From Stropharia rugosoannulata (Eukaryota > Basidiomycota > Agaricomycetes > Agaricales > Strophariaceae): a stretch of 64,000 bases of DNA. The stretch is taken from the NCBI GenBank assembly GCA_028532985.1, contig JANCIK010000002.1:4154001-4218000 (forward strand), read 5' to 3'. A model generated the notes under the pieces. The model ran no database searches and was not told the origin of the DNA. It saw only the letters and a program-made list of their open reading frames with translations. Below, piece by piece: positions 11,996 to 23,243 of this stretch; the first letter of the stretch is position 1, and each line of letters opens with the position of its first letter. The position numbers were made by a program, and so were the translations under genes.

Positions 11996-12022
11996 TGAAT
12001 TATTATTTCAAACCTTGTATCT

Positions 12023-14773
12023 ATGAGCACCTCTCCACCTGCCGGGAAGCCTAAGCCGACGCAGAAATGGGTCTCCCGCATGGGCACCGCTGTGCGGCGC
12101 TCACCTTCACTCCTCAGCCGACAAACTACGGACCCAGACGTACCCCCAGCAAAGGCTCCCACCAAGCTCACCACTAAGGATGTGCCTGCGTCCCCACCCC
12201 CACGAACAGCAAAAGCAGCAACAGTAGCTCCTGTTCCTCCTCCTCCTCCTGCTCCGGCGCCCGTACCAGTCCCCGAACCTGCTGCTGCGAAGCCACAGTC
12301 GGGGAACAAACTGATGGCCAAACTGGGCGCCGCGGCGCGCCGAAACTCGTCCTCAGTAAGCCTGGCGCGCGTTGTCGACTCCGATACCGCATCCATCATG
12401 ACAACTGGATCTGCGGAGAGCACTGCATCGCGTTCGGTCAAAGACCAGGCTTCTGGGTCAAAGTGGGCCGCAAAGCTCGGTGCCGCCGCAAAGCGCTCCC
12501 CGTCGATGCTCAGTCTCGCGCGCCCCACTGCCGCATCTGCGGCGAAGAACACTGATAGCGACAGTACCTCTCTGCGTAAATCGACATCGCGCCCGTCACT
12601 CGGTCCCGCTGCTAAGACGACACCTTCAAGGCCCGCAACTCCGGTGAGCACCAAGACGGCTAAACCGGCATCGCCCTCACCTCCCCCGCTCCCGGCCGAT
12701 GCAAAGGCAAAGTTCGTGAAGACTGTGAAGGCGCCGCCATCTCCCCCTGCCACCAAGACGAAGGCGACGCCCGCGGAGGCTGCGGCTGAGAAGGCAAAGC
12801 CTAAGTGGACCGCGCGTGTGGGCGGTGCAGTGCGTCGATCGTCCTCGCTCCTTAGCTCTACGAAGCCCATCACTGCTTCTACGCCTACACCGGCTGCAAA
12901 GGTAGAAGTGGCGGCCTCATCGACCGCAAGCGGTGTCCCCAGTGCCATTCTCGTTCCACAAGAGCTCGCACAGGAACCCGATGCTATCGCAGAGAGTCCC
13001 ATAGAGACGCCAGAGCCTATCGCCGATCAGCAGCTCACATCGGAACCAGAGGAAACCGTATTCGTTGACGAGCCGATTGCTCTCGTAGAGGATGTCCGAG
13101 CAGACAGCCCCTTCGAGAATGTGCCGGAGGCATCCGAGTCTACCGTTGAAAGCGCGCCCAATGTTCCTGTTGAGGGCTTCACCGAGGAAGAACGGTCGTC
13201 GGCTATCCCCGCTGCCATACATACTCCGGCAACGGTTCACGTTTTAGATAATGTGTCTGTGCCCTCTCCCATCATCGAAGAGGAGGTTCCTCGCTCCTCA
13301 AGCCCATTCGACGACGACGTGCTCAACGAAGTGGCGCCTGCTGAGAATGCTGTCCAGGAAGAAGTACGGTCAATGAGCCCCTTCGAAGATGTTGCTCTCC
13401 ACAGCAATGAACCTAACCCTCGCGACGAGTCCTTCCCAGTCATGGCTTCCCCGTCTGTTTCCATCCGCGATGAGGACGTAGTCGAGCGACCTACAAGCCC
13501 ATTCGATGACGAAGTTTCCGCTGTCCCCACCAAAGTTCTAAGTGGAGGGGATGTCCAGGAGTCTGTTATTGAGCGCCCAAAAAGTCCATTCGAGGATGTC
13601 ATCTTGCCTTCGCGTCAAAACAAGGTGACGGAAACCGTCAGCGAACTGAAACCCGTAAGCTCTGTGCTAATGGAGTCCAACGAGCATGCCGTCGAAACCA
13701 AGGTTAATCAACCTCTTGAGGTCGCAGCTACGGTTCCAGAAAGGACGACATTACCAGATCCAGCGTCCTCCGCAGTCCTTCTAGACAGTCGCGATATTCC
13801 GGCGGCCAACTTTGAGCAAGTAGCTGCTTCTGAACACGTCGTGAGCTCCGATTCAGAGGAACACGATCTTACAGACGAAGATCCTTTTGCTGATCCACTA
13901 CCTGTGCAACCGGTCGCGACTGTGTTGAAAGAGAAGGATGAGCCCTGGACCCTGGTCAAGTCGTATCACGATGATAAGCTGGATATTCAAGTAGACGGAC
14001 ATCTGGAGGTAGTCCTAGCGGATAATCCATGGGCCGCAACGCACGTCCAGCGACCAGTCGCCGCCTCGCTGCCCACAAGCGAAATTGCCAATGTTGAGGA
14101 CGAGGAGGTCGATATCACGCAGCCGATATTTATGCATCAGGCTGACACTCGCCCTCTGCGTGCCCAATCTGTCCCGCCTACGCCGTCGCCACCTATGCTC
14201 CCAAGTCTAGCGCCGCGCCCCAAGACTCCACCTGCGCCGCCGACAGCGACAAAGAGCACCATCACGCCAACTTTCGGGACGCTCCCCGCGCCGAGCTTTA
14301 GCACCATCACAACGCCTCTGCGTGGACTGCGCGCCTCGAGTCTTCCTCCCTCCGCCGTGTCGGCTCAGTACCACCCACTCGCGCAGGAGGAGGCGGAGGA
14401 GTGCGCCGGATATGGCACATCCGCATCGACATCAACTTCAAATTCGACTTCGACTAGTGGGTCCGGGAGCGCGAGGAGCAGAGATGAGAGTGTGGCGCGG
14501 GGCACGGACGGCACCGACGCGGCGGGGAGGTACGCATGCTTCTGGCACGGACGACCGTGGGCGTGGCTCGCTCACTTCCTTCCTTCGGCCCTTTCCAGCA
14601 GGACACCATCGGTATCGAAAAAGGATCCGTTTGCGGACCCATATCCGCCGAGGCAACGTGCAGGCGCCAGCCAGCACGAGGAGTACACTGCCTGGGGCAG
14701 CATGTACGAGATGATTTCAAACGTCATTGCTGAGCTTTTGACGCTCTCGAGGTGGATCGTCTCGAGGAGGTGA
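12023..14773 (+). CDS. Long disordered protein with repeated KW..RMG and SPF motifs, copy 1
   Basis: Single open frame of 916 residues, no recognised domain. Composition is dominated by P, A, S, T and E, so it is probably disordered. Four copies of a basic motif K-W/L-x-x-R/K-x-G-x-A-x-(R/K)-R-(S/N)-x-S lie near residues 15-32, 94-112, 146-165 and 261-279. Five SPF(D/E) motifs follow at about residues 359, 423, 448, 488 and 517 (RSSSPFDDDV, RSMSPFEDVA, RPTSPFDDEV). Two DPFADP motifs come later. The basic repeats could bind membrane or nucleic acid and the SP sites could be phosphorylated; both are inference. Long intron-free coding is unusual in this window. The C-terminus (SMYEMISNVIAELL) is possibly amphipathic. 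It is a tandem duplicate of the gene at 15904. Confidence 0.75.
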   Translation: MSTSPPAGKPKPTQKWVSRMGTAVRRSPSLLSRQTTDPDVPPAKAPTKLTTKDVPASPPPRTAKAATVAPVPPPPPAPAPVPVPEPAAAKPQSGNKLMAKLGAAARRNSSSVSLARVVDSDTASIMTTGSAESTASRSVKDQASGSKWAAKLGAAAKRSPSMLSLARPTAASAAKNTDSDSTSLRKSTSRPSLGPAAKTTPSRPATPVSTKTAKPASPSPPPLPADAKAKFVKTVKAPPSPPATKTKATPAEAAAEKAKPKWTARVGGAVRRSSSLLSSTKPITASTPTPAAKVEVAASSTASGVPSAILVPQELAQEPDAIAESPIETPEPIADQQLTSEPEETVFVDEPIALVEDVRADSPFENVPEASESTVESAPNVPVEGFTEEERSSAIPAAIHTPATVHVLDNVSVPSPIIEEEVPRSSSPFDDDVLNEVAPAENAVQEEVRSMSPFEDVALHSNEPNPRDESFPVMASPSVSIRDEDVVERPTSPFDDEVSAVPTKVLSGGDVQESVIERPKSPFEDVILPSRQNKVTETVSELKPVSSVLMESNEHAVETKVNQPLEVAATVPERTTLPDPASSAVLLDSRDIPAANFEQVAASEHVVSSDSEEHDLTDEDPFADPLPVQPVATVLKEKDEPWTLVKSYHDDKLDIQVDGHLEVVLADNPWAATHVQRPVAASLPTSEIANVEDEEVDITQPIFMHQADTRPLRAQSVPPTPSPPMLPSLAPRPKTPPAPPTATKSTITPTFGTLPAPSFSTITTPLRGLRASSLPPSAVSAQYHPLAQEEAEECAGYGTSASTSTSNSTSTSGSGSARSRDESVARGTDGTDAAGRYACFWHGRPWAWLAHFLPSALSSRTPSVSKKDPFADPYPPRQRAGASQHEEYTAWGSMYEMISNVIAELLTLSRWIVSRR

Positions 14774-15903
14774 GAGTCGCAGAGAATCTGCGAATGAAGT
14801 CTGGAAAGGCTGGATTTCCTTGTAAAAAACACGAATTTGATATTTGTACGTCTGCACTGAGCATTATTTCTGCGCACCTGTGTTTGTTTTTCATGTAATT
14901 TATTCCCTACTTTCGTTTTCAATGTATAATATGCAGATGCCTCGTGTACTTTTTGGGCCTGACTTTTTGGCTTAACTGGCTATGATCAAGAAGCATCATG
15001 GTTTAACTTGCGTTATTGAAAAATAAAACTGTCGCTGGTTTTTTTTGTCCTCAGTATTCGTGTATTTGAATGAGCAAGAAGTAACACTAAGTAATAAGCG
15101 CTTGAGCCAGGTTCGAATTTGAGCTTGAGCACTGTAGGCATTATCGAAATATTATCAGATAAGAGTCGGCGGCCAGGCTTCGACTGCGTGCGTCGTTGGT
15201 GCTCATGAATTTTAAGAAAAAGACGTCTTCGGACAATTGGTACATATGTATAGCCCTAGACGCTCAAAAGCATACCCTAAACCAAGCTGCTGAGCTGTTA
15301 CACTAAATACTTGCTAAATACAGCCACGTCCGCAATCAGAATACCGCTCACCGCAGTCTCATCATGTAACGTTCAATTCTGCTCCTTGTATATATGCGAT
15401 CATGCAACACACAGTTGATTACATAGTGGCATTTGAAAGTTTGAACGACGATATCAACATGGATGTGGAACTTGGTGTGTGGGCAGATCGTAAACTGACT
15501 GATCACTACTTGCAATGTTCTACTCACAGAATTCCTTGGCTTGTTCAAGACAGTGAAGTTCTTCGGGGAAATGGTTAATGCTAATGATGACTGTGGTGGT
15601 GGTTGTGCAATGCGCGGCCATGTTGTAATGATGCGATCCATTAACAAGTTTTGCATTTCCTTCACATCCCAGTTGCATCGCCATCACCTGCGGCACACCA
15701 TGAACCAGCACATGTTTGCGGCGAGGAGTCTTTCTTCGTTCACCGCATGCCACTCACTGCCTTATGCCTGATCCGACGTATCCTCCTGGCACGTCCTTCA
15801 TAATCCCTCATTCGCTGTCTCATTCGCTCATACTACCGCATCCCAGCCTGAGCCGACCACCAAGCATTCAATTCTCTGAGCTATTGTCTCTACGCTTATA
15901 CCT
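14774..15903. other. Spacer between the two disordered-protein genes
   Basis: No gene seen. From about 15680 it carries the duplicated upstream region (copy B of the repeat at 11780-11995). The rest is AT-rich and without clear structure. Confidence 0.5.
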
Positions 15904-18396
15904 ATGACCACTTCTCCGCCCGTTGGGAAATCCGAGTCGACGCAGAAACGGGTGTCCCGCATGGGCATCACTGTGCAACGTTCGCAATCGCCCCTCAGCC
16001 GACAAACTACAGGCCCGGACGTACCCCCAGTAAAGGCGACCACGAATCTCAGTCCGAAAAATGTGCTTTCGTCCTCATCGCCACTGCTATTGACAACGCC
16101 AGCAGCAGCTCCTACACCCGTCCTCCAGCCTGATGCTCCAAATCCACGGTCGGGAGTGGTAACGAAGCTTGGCGCGTTGATGCGCCGAAACTCGTCCTCA
16201 GTAAGCCTGGCAAGTGTTCACAACTCTGACGCTGCATCCATAAATACAACTGGATCTGCGGAGAGTACCGCGTCGCGCTCGAGCAAAGTGCACGCCTCTG
16301 CGACGAAGTGGGCCACAAAGCTCGGTGCCGCAGTAAAACGTTCCCCGTCGAAGCTTAGTCTTGTCGGCCGCCTACCTGCCACGCCTGCCGTGAAGGATAC
16401 GGACACCGATGCCGGCGCGTCTCCATTGACACCACCCCGTGTTATAAAGACAAAGGCGGCACCTGCGGAGGCTGCAGTTCAGAACCCAAAGCCGAAATGG
16501 ATTGCGCGCGCAGTGGGCGGGATGTTGAATCGAACCCCGTCGCTCTTGGGGTCTACGAAGCCTGTCACTGCTTCAGCGTCTCCACTTTCTGAAGTTGTAG
16601 ACGTGACGGTCCCACCTACAGTGGATGATCGTAGTGCCATCCCTATTCCGCACGAGCTGGCACATGAAGACGACACCCTCGCAGACGTTTCCACAGAGGT
16701 GCCAGAGATTTCTGCTGCGCCGCAGCTCACAGTGGAACCAGAGGAAGAGGCGTCCGAGTCTGTCGTTGAAAGTGCGTACAAATGTGTATCGTTGATTCCT
16801 GGTGTGAGTTCCAACGCAACAGATCAAATAGACCGAGTGTCTGTTCCTGACCCCTTCAGCGAAGGGGGTTTCCCTCGCTCCTCGACCCCGTTCTACGATC
16901 AACACCTCAACGAGCTGCTAGTTATCAAGACTGCAGCTATTGATAGAGGAATGAGGCCGGTGAGCCCTTTCGAAGGCGCAGGTCTCAGTAGCAATGAACC
17001 GGAGCACTGTGAAGAACACTCTTCCAATGACATCCTTGCTTCGTCCATATCCATTCACGAGGGCGTGATTGAACAGCCTACAAGTCCCTTAAACAACAAC
17101 TCTCTTTCTACCAAACTTCCGAGTGTGGATGATGCCGAGAAATCTGTTACGAAGCGGCCCAACAGTCCATTAGAGGTCATACTGCTTTCAATTCAGAACG
17201 AGGTGACGGAAAGCTTAGGAGGGCCGACCACTACTTCTCCAACGCATTTAGGCGAAACACACTCTGACCAGCTCATCACGGTGTTTAGTAAATCTCTCGA
17301 GGTCCTAGCTGATGTTCCAGGATGGACGAAACCCACATCCCCAGATCTACCTTCCTGCGCAGTTCTTCCCAACGGTCCCGATATGCCCGCTGACAATTCT
17401 AAACAAGATCTTACAGACGGAGATCCTCTTGCTGACCCAGTACCTGCGCAGTTAGATGTGACCCTGTCAAAAGAGAGGGTCGAGTCGTGGACCCTAGTCA
17501 AGTTGCATCACAGTGATGATGAGCCGGACGTTCAAGTAGATGCGAACGTAGAAGTAGATCAAGCAAACAACTCACAGGCCACAATGTATGTCAAGCCATC
17601 GACTACTTCCGTTACATCGCCTGCAAGTGAAACCTTTTCTGTTCAAACAGACAGTGCGCAACAGTTAGCACCAGTGATTCCTGACACTCGGGATCTGGGT
17701 GCTCAAGCAGTCCCGCCTACGCCGTCGCCAACTAGTACACCTCCAAGTCTACCACTGCGTCCCCAGACCCCTCCTACATCACTCACTGCGACCAAGAGCA
17801 CCGTCACTCAGAGCACTGTCGCTCCGACTTTGCGCTCCGCAGCGTCAGCGCAGTCCCACCCGTTGGCGCAGGGCAAGGCACAAGACGTTGCAGAATATGG
17901 CGCGTCCGCGTTAGCATCAGTCTCAAACGAGAATAAGTTGACTAGAGGAACAAGTGGTCAGAGCAGCAGACAAGGATCTGCATTGACACCGACTGCAAAC
18001 CCAACCTCGACTAATACAACGTCGAGTACTACTGGCCGGCGCACTACGGAGGAGATGCAGATGATCGCAATCGCGGGGCGGGAGCCTATGGCTGGGCCGC
18101 AGACCGCTGGGCAGGAGCATACGGCTACTAGGTCACAGACGCAGAAACCTACAGACGGGCCTCAGACCGCCGGGCCAAAGCCTACAGCTGGGTCACAGCA
18201 GAACAGCACAGAGCAAAAGACCACAGGACTGACGACTACGCAACTGATAGTCATAGGGGTAGCAGGCGCGGGGGTGATAGGCGCGGGGGTGGTAATAGCC
18301 ACGGGCATGACAGCTGCGGGGGTGGCGACCGCGGGCACCATAGTCGCTACTAAGTTGTGGCGGCTCCTGAAAAGGGACCCACAGAAGATATTTTGA
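15904..18396 (+). CDS. Long disordered protein with repeated motifs and C-terminal hydrophobic segment, copy 2
   Basis: Single open frame of 830 residues, collinear with the gene at 12023: same N-terminus (SPPVGK, VSRMG), four versions of the basic repeat (MRRNSSSVSL, TKWATKLGAAVKRSPS, PKWIARAVGGML) and decayed SPF motifs (RSSTPFYDQ, RPVSPFEGA, QPTSPLNN). It also has the shared block ESWTLVKLHH. It differs at the C-terminus: a short imperfect repeat (GPQTAG, KPT(D/A)G, twice) precedes a Gly/Ala-rich hydrophobic stretch of about 40 residues (IGVAGAGVIGAGVVIATG onward), then a basic tail (KLWRLLKRDPQKIF). This could be one or two membrane helices, making copy 2 a tail-anchored protein by inference. 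The motifs are less regular than in copy 1. Confidence 0.7.
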   Translation: MTTSPPVGKSESTQKRVSRMGITVQRSQSPLSRQTTGPDVPPVKATTNLSPKNVLSSSSPLLLTTPAAAPTPVLQPDAPNPRSGVVTKLGALMRRNSSSVSLASVHNSDAASINTTGSAESTASRSSKVHASATKWATKLGAAVKRSPSKLSLVGRLPATPAVKDTDTDAGASPLTPPRVIKTKAAPAEAAVQNPKPKWIARAVGGMLNRTPSLLGSTKPVTASASPLSEVVDVTVPPTVDDRSAIPIPHELAHEDDTLADVSTEVPEISAAPQLTVEPEEEASESVVESAYKCVSLIPGVSSNATDQIDRVSVPDPFSEGGFPRSSTPFYDQHLNELLVIKTAAIDRGMRPVSPFEGAGLSSNEPEHCEEHSSNDILASSISIHEGVIEQPTSPLNNNSLSTKLPSVDDAEKSVTKRPNSPLEVILLSIQNEVTESLGGPTTTSPTHLGETHSDQLITVFSKSLEVLADVPGWTKPTSPDLPSCAVLPNGPDMPADNSKQDLTDGDPLADPVPAQLDVTLSKERVESWTLVKLHHSDDEPDVQVDANVEVDQANNSQATMYVKPSTTSVTSPASETFSVQTDSAQQLAPVIPDTRDLGAQAVPPTPSPTSTPPSLPLRPQTPPTSLTATKSTVTQSTVAPTLRSAASAQSHPLAQGKAQDVAEYGASALASVSNENKLTRGTSGQSSRQGSALTPTANPTSTNTTSSTTGRRTTEEMQMIAIAGREPMAGPQTAGQEHTATRSQTQKPTDGPQTAGPKPTAGSQQNSTEQKTTGLTTTQLIVIGVAGAGVIGAGVVIATGMTAAGVATAGTIVATKLWRLLKRDPQKIF

Positions 18397-18819
18397 AGCG
18401 AACAAGAAGCCAGCCACTATGCACTACGTAGCGAAAAGGCGAAAACGAGGGGAACATGAATGGGCACAGACAAGGTCTAAAATGGGTAAATAAACATATA
18501 TAAGTAGACGATTTGAAGTGATAGTATCCAAATATCATGATCATGTTTGCAAGGTCATTCACGTACATATGTGTGCTTTTCATACAGGTCTGTAAATCTA
18601 TTTTTAAACCTGAGTGCACCGACGGGTGCACTGATGGCCAACTGATGCGTGTCAGCGTCCGATAATTACGCAATACCCTGTATTGCGCAATAAAAGGAAT
18701 TTATATGCCATACGCCATACATATGCCCCACGAGGGCCATACGATACGATAGGATGCTTTGTACATGTACGTAAACTCAGTGCAGACTCGGGGCATTTCA
18801 CTTACATCCCTCAACTGCT
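18397..18819. other. Intergenic spacer
   Basis: No gene. Contains a short palindromic patch ATTACGCAATACCC / TATTGCGCAAT around 18665-18695 of unknown meaning. No clear TATA box is visible for the permease gene. Confidence 0.4.
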
Positions 18820-21220
18820 ATGACCTCTGGCGCTAATCCCGTGGCACAGGCTCGACCATCCTCAAGGGGCTCGAGTATCCTCAAAAGCCCCGATGGAGCA
18901 TCGAAAGAGCTGCCTCACCTCGAAGCTGCTTCCAAGGGGGTAAAGTCGCGCACGGGCAGGCTCTGGCGGGCACTGGGCGCAGATGCAGGGCATAACACGC
19001 GCCGAGCAATGCAAAGCCGCCACCTCATGATGATAGGTGTGTATGATCAGTCGTGTATGGGTACATCCCTTGGCGCCTAATCCTCGATGAGCAGCTATCG
19101 GAGGCACCATTGGAACGGGTATCTTCCTGAGTGCGGGGTCGGTAAGTATGCTAGTGTTCGTTCCCGACATTCTGTTGACTACGAGATGCGATCCTGGCTT
19201 TGAAATCTTGTAGGCTGTCGCTCTCGCTGGACCTGCTAGTGCGCTCTTGTCCTATTTTGTGGTGGGCGTCTTTGTTTACTCTGTGGTTATTTCTCTGTAA
19301 GTACATGTGCATATATGCATTTCTCTTCACTGGTTCACTCAAAATGTCTAGTGGGGAGATGTCCTCGATGTATCCGGTGACAGGGGCATTCTCGTCGTTC
19401 GGGACACGCTTTGTATCCCCAGCTTTAGGATTTACTTTGGGTTCGTTGCTCAACTCTGTTTTACCGCCAAGTCATTTACATAAAATCTCTGAATAGGTTG
19501 GAATTACTGGTTGCAATGGTGGGTGTTGCCAACGTATTGTCCGCGCAGGAAGGGTCACTAAACTGCACACATAGGAGCCTTTCAATTCGTACGATTCTTT
19601 CAGTTACAACGCATACATGAACTTAATGTCCCATTAGCAAGTGAGCTCACTGCTGCTGCTGTAATTTTGCAATTCTGGACTCAGAAACTTCAAACCTGGG
19701 AGTGGGCTATCGTGATCATTGTTCCAATATTTATTATGCAACTAATTCATGTCCGAGTCTATGGTGCGTATCCTTCTTTCAAGGGATGGATTTGCGCTAT
19801 AATCTTCTATTATATAGGCGAGTCGGAGTACTGATTTGCGATGATAAAAGTCGTGCTTATTGTCTTGTTCATTATCGTTGGCCTAATATACGACTGGGGA
19901 GGTGTGAAAGGACATCCGGGACCTGTAACCAAAGTTCTACAGAACGTGTTCCGGAAGCTTGCTAATCTACATTTTCTAGGGTCTATCCAACTTCCATGAT
20001 AGTCAAGCATTCATTGGGGGGTTTCCGGCGTTTGCACAGACATTTGTATACGCCTTCTTCTCGTTCGGCGGAATCGAACTTGTCGCTGTGGCCGCTGGCG
20101 AGTCGGCGCGTCCGTATAAAGCAGTTCCACGAGCAATCAAGGCAACATTCTTCCGCATTGTCCTGTTTTACATTCTCACAATCCTCACCATTGGTCTGTG
20201 CATCAACCACGCAGATGATACGTTACTCACTGCGGCCTTCGGTCAGTGATTATTGCGATATAATTTGGACTTCACTGAGTTACATATACATTCTAGACGG
20301 GAGTGTCGCGGCATCACCTATCACAGTCGTCTTCGTGCGTGCAGGATTTGGCGCTGCTGCGCACGTAGTCAACGCCGTCTTGCTCACCGCCGTTCTATCC
20401 GCAACCAACTCATGCTTCTACGCCAGCTCTCGGATGCTCTTGTCCCTCGCTCGCGAGGGCAGCGCCCCCGCTGTATTTGGATGGGTCACCCGGCGGGGTG
20501 TGCCTGTCCCTGCCCTTCTGTTCGTATCCTCTTCCCTCCCTAACAACTCAAGCAGGTTCTAACCTATTTCAAGCCTCTCCCTTGCCTTCGCTTGCCTTAC
20601 CTTCCTCACCACCATCTGGGGCGCCGGTATCGTCTTCACTTGGCTCCTGAACATAACCGGAATCTCTGCACTGCTTGTGTGGGTCTCCATCGGCGCCATT
20701 TCACTGCGTTTCCGGGCGGCTTACCGCGCCCAGGGACGTGTACTCGCGGATCTGCCATATGTACAACCCCTGTTTCCTCTCCTCCCCATTGGTGTCATTG
20801 TGCTCGGTACGCTTATGTTCATTGCTGAAGGATATGCAGCTGTACGCCAGGACCCTTTCGACGTGCGGGTAAGTGCTTATTCTGTTATTCCTATGTATAC
20901 ATTTGCTCTTAACTTTATCCTCCATTCACGTCGTGCATAACTGACTGAGGTATTTACAGAATGTGGTGGCTACGTATATTGGCGTAACACTATACGTATT
21001 GCTATATGGCGGGTATTTGGCCTATGAGCGCTGGGTCCTCCGAAGGCCAACGCACTTCGTCCCTCTACTCGAAGTCGACTTGAACACGGACGCCGTGTGG
21101 GGTCCCGGGGAGGGTGACGCTATTCGCGCGGCAGACCGAACAGCCGCAGGGGTTGAAAAGGAAGCCAGTTACTCGCCAAAGATAGTACGCCGTACGTGGT
21201 CATGGGTAAAAAGGCTGTAG
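18820..21220 (+). pseudogene. Amino-acid permease (APC superfamily, fungal YAT type) with an in-frame stop
   Basis: Exon pieces spell a fungal plasma-membrane amino-acid permease: RHLMMI + AIGGTIGTGIFLSAGS (helix 1), AGPASALLSYF, GEMSSMYPVTGAF, GFTLGWNYW, SELTAAAVILQFW, GLIYDWGGVKGHPG, FFSFGGIELVAVAAGES, NSCFYASSRMLLSLAREG, then C-terminal helices and a stop at 21218. In the hallmark GESE(Y/F)WFA(L/M)IKV motif the tryptophan codon is TGA at 19832-19834, so the protein would end about half-way. The junction around 19527-19602 also fails to join cleanly. The other exons are open and well conserved, so inactivation looks recent. A sequencing error at the TGA is the main alternative. Substrate unknown. 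Confidence 0.75.
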
Positions 21221-23243
21221 TTTGGATAGCCAAAGGTGAATATTACATGAGACAGTTATAGGTGAAGTCGGTCACTCAATCGTGTCATACCCTAAAGCAA
21301 CCTACTCAGTTAGATGTCCAGGACGCTTAAGACGCACGTTATTGTGATCGCTTTACCCCTGTCGTCACATACGCGCCTAGATAACATGGCGCCTAAATTC
21401 TAGATTCCAGATTTCAGATGATTGATTCTTTATCTGTCAATCAAATTCGTTGGGCGCTTCTCTGTCCCTTGTAATCCCGTAGCCGAAACAGAGGAAAGTT
21501 AGCGCCGAAGACACCTTTCGAACTATGTAATGTGTAACAGAAGATATAACAAGTGTCTTGACCATTTTTGGCGATCGTCGCTGAATGGCCTTGGAGAATT
21601 GTGGAAGAAGCGTAGTCAACATCCTACCTTGACGAACATTACCACGTTATTGGTCCCGTTTACAGCGTTTGCAGGTAAATTATTAAAGGGTGTCGATTCA
21701 TTCTACAAGACGACTTAGACACTATAACAGATAAGAAACCCAGAACCGAACATAGCACTGAGATGAGCCTAGGCGAGTCTCTAGCCTCGACGTTTGTCCA
21801 AGGTCCTCGTAACTACATGATCGGAGGACGCGCCCGCCGCCGCCCGGAGGCCAGGCTCCGCGCGGCCGAAGCGGTGGACCGTCGGGCGCTTTCAGTCGGC
21901 CGACAATATGACTCGATTCCGAGGCTGAAAATGATTGCATTTTTTAAGCGGACGGTCGGCCATGGTAATTTTAATTTGTCTTCGTGGTCCCACCGACGCG
22001 GGAGGACGCGGGTCGCGCGCAGACTTTCCGTTCCTCCTTGGACGACGGTATGCACAGCTTAGCGTCTCTCAATGTCAACGAAGACTCCTGAAGGTGCCTC
22101 CACATCATCCCCTCATTCCCCGCCCCCAGATCCTTCCGGCCCCAGGGAGTCTCAGGGCGGGCACCTTTGTGAAAGCGTGCGCGCGGCACGGCATCGGGAG
22201 GAATTCGCATTCCTGCACGATCGCGGCGCGGATCACCATCCAATCGGAACCGTATCCATTGCCAACGCCATTACGTTATACATACTGTGTGTATATGCGG
22301 TATTACACTCAATCTTCATGCTCCCACAATTCAGCATGACTGATTATCTGGAAGTTGCGTATGCGTGTTGGCGGTTGTGGGTGTTGGCGGCTTTGGAAGA
22401 GGAAGAATGAAGGAGGATTGCGCGCACAACCTCGGGCAAGTCGCGCGTTTCCGTGTGGATGATGATCGCGAATTTGAATATACTCTCCTGCCTTGTTTAG
22501 GTCGCGCAGGCGCCTCTGGTTATAATTACATGTACTACTTGGCAAGCACCACCGACTGGCGACGTCTCAGTATGGCTCATACTGACTTGTGGCGACACCG
22601 CTCCTCGCTGCGTCCTACATCGGCATGTGCACGATCGAGCATTCTGATTTAACCTGACTATGTCCTGATCACAATGATGTTTGGCCGCTAGACAGGGACT
22701 CCTTTGCAGGCCGCATCGTCCTTACCAGTCTCACCTGACATGAACATGCCTGATCGGTTAGGCTAAACCTTGTGGACTCATACTATCTCTATCTTTTAAT
22801 TGGGATCAAATCCACTTCGCACCGTTCTTGTTGCACATTTATGATGCAGTTATGGCCCACCAAAGCCCTCTCCAATTTGCCAATCAGTAACCCATGAAGA
22901 GATCAAATCATATGCAGCGGAGCACTCCCTGCGTAATCTTTTGGCTCGATCGCTCTAGCACATCAACTCGCGGGATCACAGTCACCGCGCTCTCGCCGTG
23001 CAATTTTTTTTGGGTGCGGAAGTAGGTTGATTCTGTTCAGAACGACGTCGACCTTGGCGTAGCGCGGAGCGAACGCCAAGGCGCGCCATGTGCAGCGCAC
23101 CGAATGTCCAATGTGGAGTTTTTTCAGCTTATCGCCCGCGGATGCCTATAAAATTGAACACAAAGCCCCGCTTGTCCCTCGCACGACACCACCACTCCGC
23201 CGTACCCCGCTGCCCCGCCCTGCTCCCCACTCTACTGCTCGCC
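21221..23243. other. Intergenic region with TATA box for the peptide transporter
   Basis: About 2 kb with several short open frames in GC-rich sequence (around 21830-22450) that show no recognisable protein, splice logic or repeat. I call none of them. TATAAAAT at 23147-23154 lies about 90 bp before the transporter ATG and is a plausible TATA box. Confidence 0.4.

Larger units (their letters stand above)
9555..12022. other. Long intergenic region with a decayed ORF
   Basis: Apart from the gag-like remnant at 10865-11407, I see no gene. The last part, from about 11780, is the upstream region of the first disordered-protein gene and is duplicated at about 15690-15900. Confidence 0.5.

Noticed and set aside
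12174..13602. Antisense frames across the disordered-protein gene, including one of 357 codons
   Set aside because: Caused by biased codon composition of the real plus-strand gene; the plus-strand frame is supported by its paralogue at 15904.
15100..15125. AGGTTCGAATTT, another T-loop-like sequence
   Set aside because: No cloverleaf can be drawn around it.
22072..22410. Open frame of 112 codons with a hydrophobic stretch
   Set aside because: No splice partners, no recognised family, atypical composition; probably chance.
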